From positions 1 through 17,200 of the forward strand of contig JAJPYK010000271.1 in the NCBI GenBank assembly GCA_021205005.1: DNA of 17,200 bases, in the 5' to 3' direction. The notes beneath the pieces were generated by a model. It did not search any database. It was not told where the DNA came from and was given only the letters and a program-made list of their open reading frames with translations. The DNA is from Paraprevotella sp. Lineage in GTDB: Bacteria > Bacteroidota > Bacteroidia > Bacteroidales > Bacteroidaceae. Both the position numbers and the translations under genes were made by a program. Within the stretch, counting starts at the first letter, position 1. The number at the start of each line of letters is the position of its first letter. Positions 15,601-17,200 of this stretch are shown piece by piece.

Positions 15601-16476
15601 GGAATATTCTTCCTTATGATAAAGCACATTGGCCGGCGTGTAATTCAGCGTTTTCGTAGCGGACACTCCGGAGTTTCCTACGGAGATCGTCATCGGTGAG
15701 TCTCCTTCCGTCAGGAAATAACAGGCTTGTTTGGCATAAGTATTCACGCGATGAACGGATCGCCCCCGAGAATTCGGAATGCTCCATGACACCAGTCCTT
15801 TTCCAAAGAACAGGACGCCTCGATCATCTCGATAGAGAGGCACCTCCTCCAAATCATCAAAATCCGTATCCGCATCGATGGCCTCATCCTGCACATGACC
15901 GCCATAACCGAACAACTTCACACGCGAAACGTCATTGAATCCCATCCGTTTCAGGTCGGAAACTGTCAGACGATAAACGCCGTCTTCCGTAATTCCGATC
16001 TTCACCCAGCGGCCCTGATCCAGCACGGAATTGTCAGCGTATCTTCCGGACGCACTCCTCGTGACGGCAAGCGAAGCACGTACTTGCAATTTAGGATGGC
16101 GAATGAGATTCATCTTGAAGCTCATCAATTTATAATATTTCCCGTCTCGCCGGACGATAGGCACGAAAGACACATCCAGCATCCCCCTCTTCCGAGAGAC
16201 TTCCACATCGGAATAGACCTCAGGATTCTCGGGCAGGTCGTGCGCCCATCGGGCCACGCGTACGGCTTCCGACGCCGTCAACCGGACATATTCAGGATAA
16301 TCCAAACGGACCTCGTAAGTGTAATTCCGATAATCTGCTTCCAAAGGAATCACCTCATTGTAGCTTTCCGGGACAGAATCCGCCTGTAAAATGCTCCAAT
16401 CTATATAGGTAAATTCTTGTGCGGCCACCCGACACATCCCCCACAAAAGCAAATATAGGAATATTTTAAATCTCAT
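12700..16476 (-). CDS. porU: Type IX secretion system sortase PorU
   Basis: PorU is the surface C25-type cysteine peptidase that removes the C-terminal signal from T9SS cargo and links the cargo to anionic LPS. A signal peptide spans residues 1-20 (RFKIFLYLLLWG, cleavage after VAAQ). Long beta-rich N-terminal domains run to about 500. The gingipain-like catalytic domain follows, from MVIIIPASGKLYAQAERIAE (about 509) to about 920, with LLLFGDGVWDNR near 581, the catalytic His756 in NYTGHA and the nucleophile Cys789 in WITAACD. Ig-like domains and a FlgD-like C-terminal domain with GVYLYRVS follow; PorU of P. gingivalis also bears a C-terminal signal-type domain. I chose ATG 16476 (1258 residues) because it begins the signal peptide; an upstream ATG at 16545 lies inside the preceding gene. 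It starts 4 nt after the FAH gene. Confidence 0.93.
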   Translation of the reverse strand: MRFKIFLYLLLWGMCRVAAQEFTYIDWSILQADSVPESYNEVIPLEADYRNYTYEVRLDYPEYVRLTASEAVRVARWAHDLPENPEVYSDVEVSRKRGMLDVSFVPIVRRDGKYYKLMSFKMNLIRHPKLQVRASLAVTRSASGRYADNSVLDQGRWVKIGITEDGVYRLTVSDLKRMGFNDVSRVKLFGYGGHVQDEAIDADTDFDDLEEVPLYRDDRGVLFFGKGLVSWSIPNSRGRSVHRVNTYAKQACYFLTEGDSPMTISVGNSGVSATKTLNYTPANVLYHKEEYSWYRTGRMFYEAANYALSNSHTYQLPVEDPMSSSAANGVLTVCFTAASPSGSVQVRPTVDGVSLTPMKIGSIPSEYEAAVQNTTTYSLSSLREGTAGTQVTLASTSGVEARLGYLELSYHRQLKMREPYLYIRHTEESASNLAIDANGRSGIKVWRLGRRGEPMTEMQGTWSGSTYNVPVSDPTREYVAVDVNADFPSPTYIGTVANQNLHATGPTDMVIIIPASGKLYAQAERIAEAHRNKEGLRVQIVRADQIYNEYSSGTPDATAYRRFMKMLYDRAETEADMPRYLLLFGDGVWDNRMVTTDTRGLNPDDYLLCYESDNSLSHTSGFVMEEYYGLLDDGEGNDLKLNKSDLGVGRFPVTTEAEAKIMVDKTLDYMENKNAGAWKNDICVLGDDGDYNDHIHKAEMISKLVEENYPALQVNRIYWDAYKRKSSATGNTYPGVVSDIKTQMDNGCLMVNYTGHANPRELSHELVLRLDDFSSFSSNKVPLWITAACDVSPFDMEEDNIGERAVLNTKGAAVAFLGTTRTVYSSANSMMNRSFTKYVLGRDESGRRNTIGDALRLAKVDLLTVSGLRDTTSNKLHYILLGDPALKLGVPEYNLVIDSINGQPVGENLPSADFKAGSIARIVGHVTDGVSESPVSDYSGVVSASIFDSKTEVTCLNNDGTSNPPVTYFTRDKRLYSGNDSIRNGMFSMTFPIPMDIKYSGESGRISLYAIDNSKLREANGYSENVTVGGSGDDLAADKEGPKITAYLNREDFVSGGTVNATPYFVALLEDQSGINVANTAVGHDLELSIDGNSATTYILNDVYENAFGDYSKGQLAYIIPTLSDGKHTLTFRAWDMMNNSSTVTLDFNVNGHASPELINVACTDNPARTQTTFMIHYDRPGITCDFTIEVFEFSGRKLWTHEEEGLSSDGVYPVTWNLTTSAGMPLSTGVYLYRVSVSTPDSKAVSRANKIIIQSNK

Positions 16477-16480
16477 GTTT

Positions 16481-17098
16481 TTATCTGACGTTAAAATCCA
16501 ACACCTTGCGGTCGAGGAGATACCCCTGCAAGTGCTGTCCCACATGCACAGGCCCGACGCCTTTCGGTGTTCCGGTGAAAAGCAAATCGCCCATCTTCAA
16601 CGTGTAGAAACGGCTCACATAGGCAATGAGTTCATCCACGGCAAAAAGCATATCGCCGGTATATCCCTCCTGCACGGCAGTCCCGTCTATCTCCAAATGA
16701 AAAGGAATCTGCTGGATGTCGGGCAGTTCGTCTTTAGCGATGAAATCGCCCACTACCGCCGAATTGTCGAAGCCTTTGCACAATACCCAAGGCAAACCCT
16801 CCTTTCGGAAACGCCTCTGCAAATCCCGTGTCGTAAAATCTATTCCCACAGTGACCGCATCATAATAACGATGAGCGAAACGCGAGGCAATGTTCTTACC
16901 CAAACGACAGATACGGACCACCAGCTCCGTCTCGTATTCGCAGTCTTCAGTGAAGTCGGGAATGAAAAAAGGCTTTCCGTCTTTCAGCAAGGCCGAATCC
17001 GGTTTGGCGAAAATCACAGGCTCCTCCGGTTTATATAACGTTCCGTCGAGCTCTTTATTGTGCAAGGCATAATTCATACCTACGGCTAATATCTTCAT
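16481..17098 (-). CDS. Fumarylacetoacetate hydrolase (FAH) family protein
   Basis: A 205-residue cytoplasmic enzyme of the FAH superfamily, whose members hydrolyse or decarboxylate beta-keto-acid type substrates using Mg or Mn. It has the compact single-domain length of the YcgM/FAHD1 group. Visible features are GMNYALHNKEL near the start, the metal ligands Glu56 and Glu58 in YETELVVRI, Asp87 in GIDFTTRDLQ, Lys108 in WVLCKGFD and the closing LLFTGTPKGVGPV loop. Residues between these motifs are as in functional members, so it should be active; the substrate cannot be told from sequence, though oxaloacetate or acylpyruvate would be the first guesses. It is the first gene of the operon with porU, porV and ispF, 4 nt ahead of porU, with a candidate promoter just upstream. 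Confidence 0.92.
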   Translation of the reverse strand: MKILAVGMNYALHNKELDGTLYKPEEPVIFAKPDSALLKDGKPFFIPDFTEDCEYETELVVRICRLGKNIASRFAHRYYDAVTVGIDFTTRDLQRRFRKEGLPWVLCKGFDNSAVVGDFIAKDELPDIQQIPFHLEIDGTAVQEGYTGDMLFAVDELIAYVSRFYTLKMGDLLFTGTPKGVGPVHVGQHLQGYLLDRKVLDFNVR

Positions 17099-17126
17099 GA
17101 TGTTCCCTCTTTATCAATTCTATCTG

Positions 17127-17134
17127 CAAAAATA
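17127..17134 (-). promoter_or_regulatory. Candidate -7 box for the FAH-porU-porV-ispF operon
   Basis: Minus-strand TATTTTTG matches TAnnTTTG and lies 28 nt upstream of the FAH ATG, the same distance as at tsaB. The flanking DNA (17099-17200) is AT-rich and shows no gene; a -33 element is not evident. Confidence 0.5.
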
Positions 17135-17200
17135 GATATTTTTTTCTACCTTGTGACTCTAAGAATCTTTAAAACCGCTTTTTCCGTCTCTGTCCCGCAG

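Noticed and set aside
16477..16545. Upstream start for porU
   Set aside because: It lies inside the FAH coding region and would bury the signal peptide behind 23 residues.
1..17200. Mobile elements, CRISPR arrays, restriction or toxin-antitoxin systems, tRNA or rRNA genes
   Set aside because: I looked for these on both strands and saw no transposase, integrase, regularly spaced repeats or RNA gene; gene order and content look like stable core chromosome.

Overview
The window reads as chromosomal DNA from a member of the Bacteroidota, most likely order Bacteroidales. The protein families point there: a PorU/PorV pair of the type IX secretion system (T9SS), a DUF4250 protein and a DUF4290 protein. 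So do the candidate promoters, which match the Bacteroides-type -7 box TAnnTTTG, and the near absence of Shine-Dalgarno sequences. I cannot name the genus. I see no tRNA, rRNA, CRISPR array, transposase, integrase or phage gene; this is mostly a compact housekeeping region.

Layout. (1) 10-471 (+): small coiled-coil lipoprotein. It converges on 547-729 (-), a DUF4250 protein, with a strong hairpin terminator between them. (2) 730-1000: gene-free DNA holding a candidate promoter and a structured leader of about 200 nt in front of the DUF4250 gene. (3) 1001-6852 (-): a tightly packed operon in transcription order tsaB, DUF4290, murA, rimM, dxr, rseP, ending in an 18-bp hairpin at 1001-1042. (4) 6853-6938: divergent promoter region. 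(5) 6939-9205 (+): yicC, gmk, a two-helix membrane protein and nadD, closed by an unusual A/T-rich repeat with a perfect inverted repeat. (6) 9432-10994 (+): a polytopic membrane protein resembling GT-C glycosyltransferases, probably on its own promoter. (7) 17098-10981 (-): operon in transcription order FAH-family hydrolase, porU, porV, ispF. It converges on the GT-C-like gene, overlaps its 3' end by 14 bp, and has its terminator inside that gene.

Functionally, the tsaB-rseP operon joins tRNA t6A modification (TsaB), peptidoglycan precursor synthesis (MurA), 30S maturation (RimM), isoprenoid synthesis (Dxr) and envelope proteolysis (RseP). A second isoprenoid gene, ispF, lies at the end of the PorU/PorV operon. 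PorU and PorV form the cell-surface attachment step of T9SS, so the rest of that machinery should be encoded elsewhere in the genome. The + strand operon joins RNA turnover (YicC), GTP supply (Gmk) and NAD synthesis (NadD).

I found no convincing new multi-gene system. The items most worth a second look are the repeat at 9227-9282, the structured DUF4250 leader with a 14-nt direct repeat, the Cys-to-Asp change in the MurA active site (predicts fosfomycin insensitivity), the operon terminator buried in a convergent coding sequence, and the uncharacterised small membrane, DUF4290 and GT-C-like proteins.
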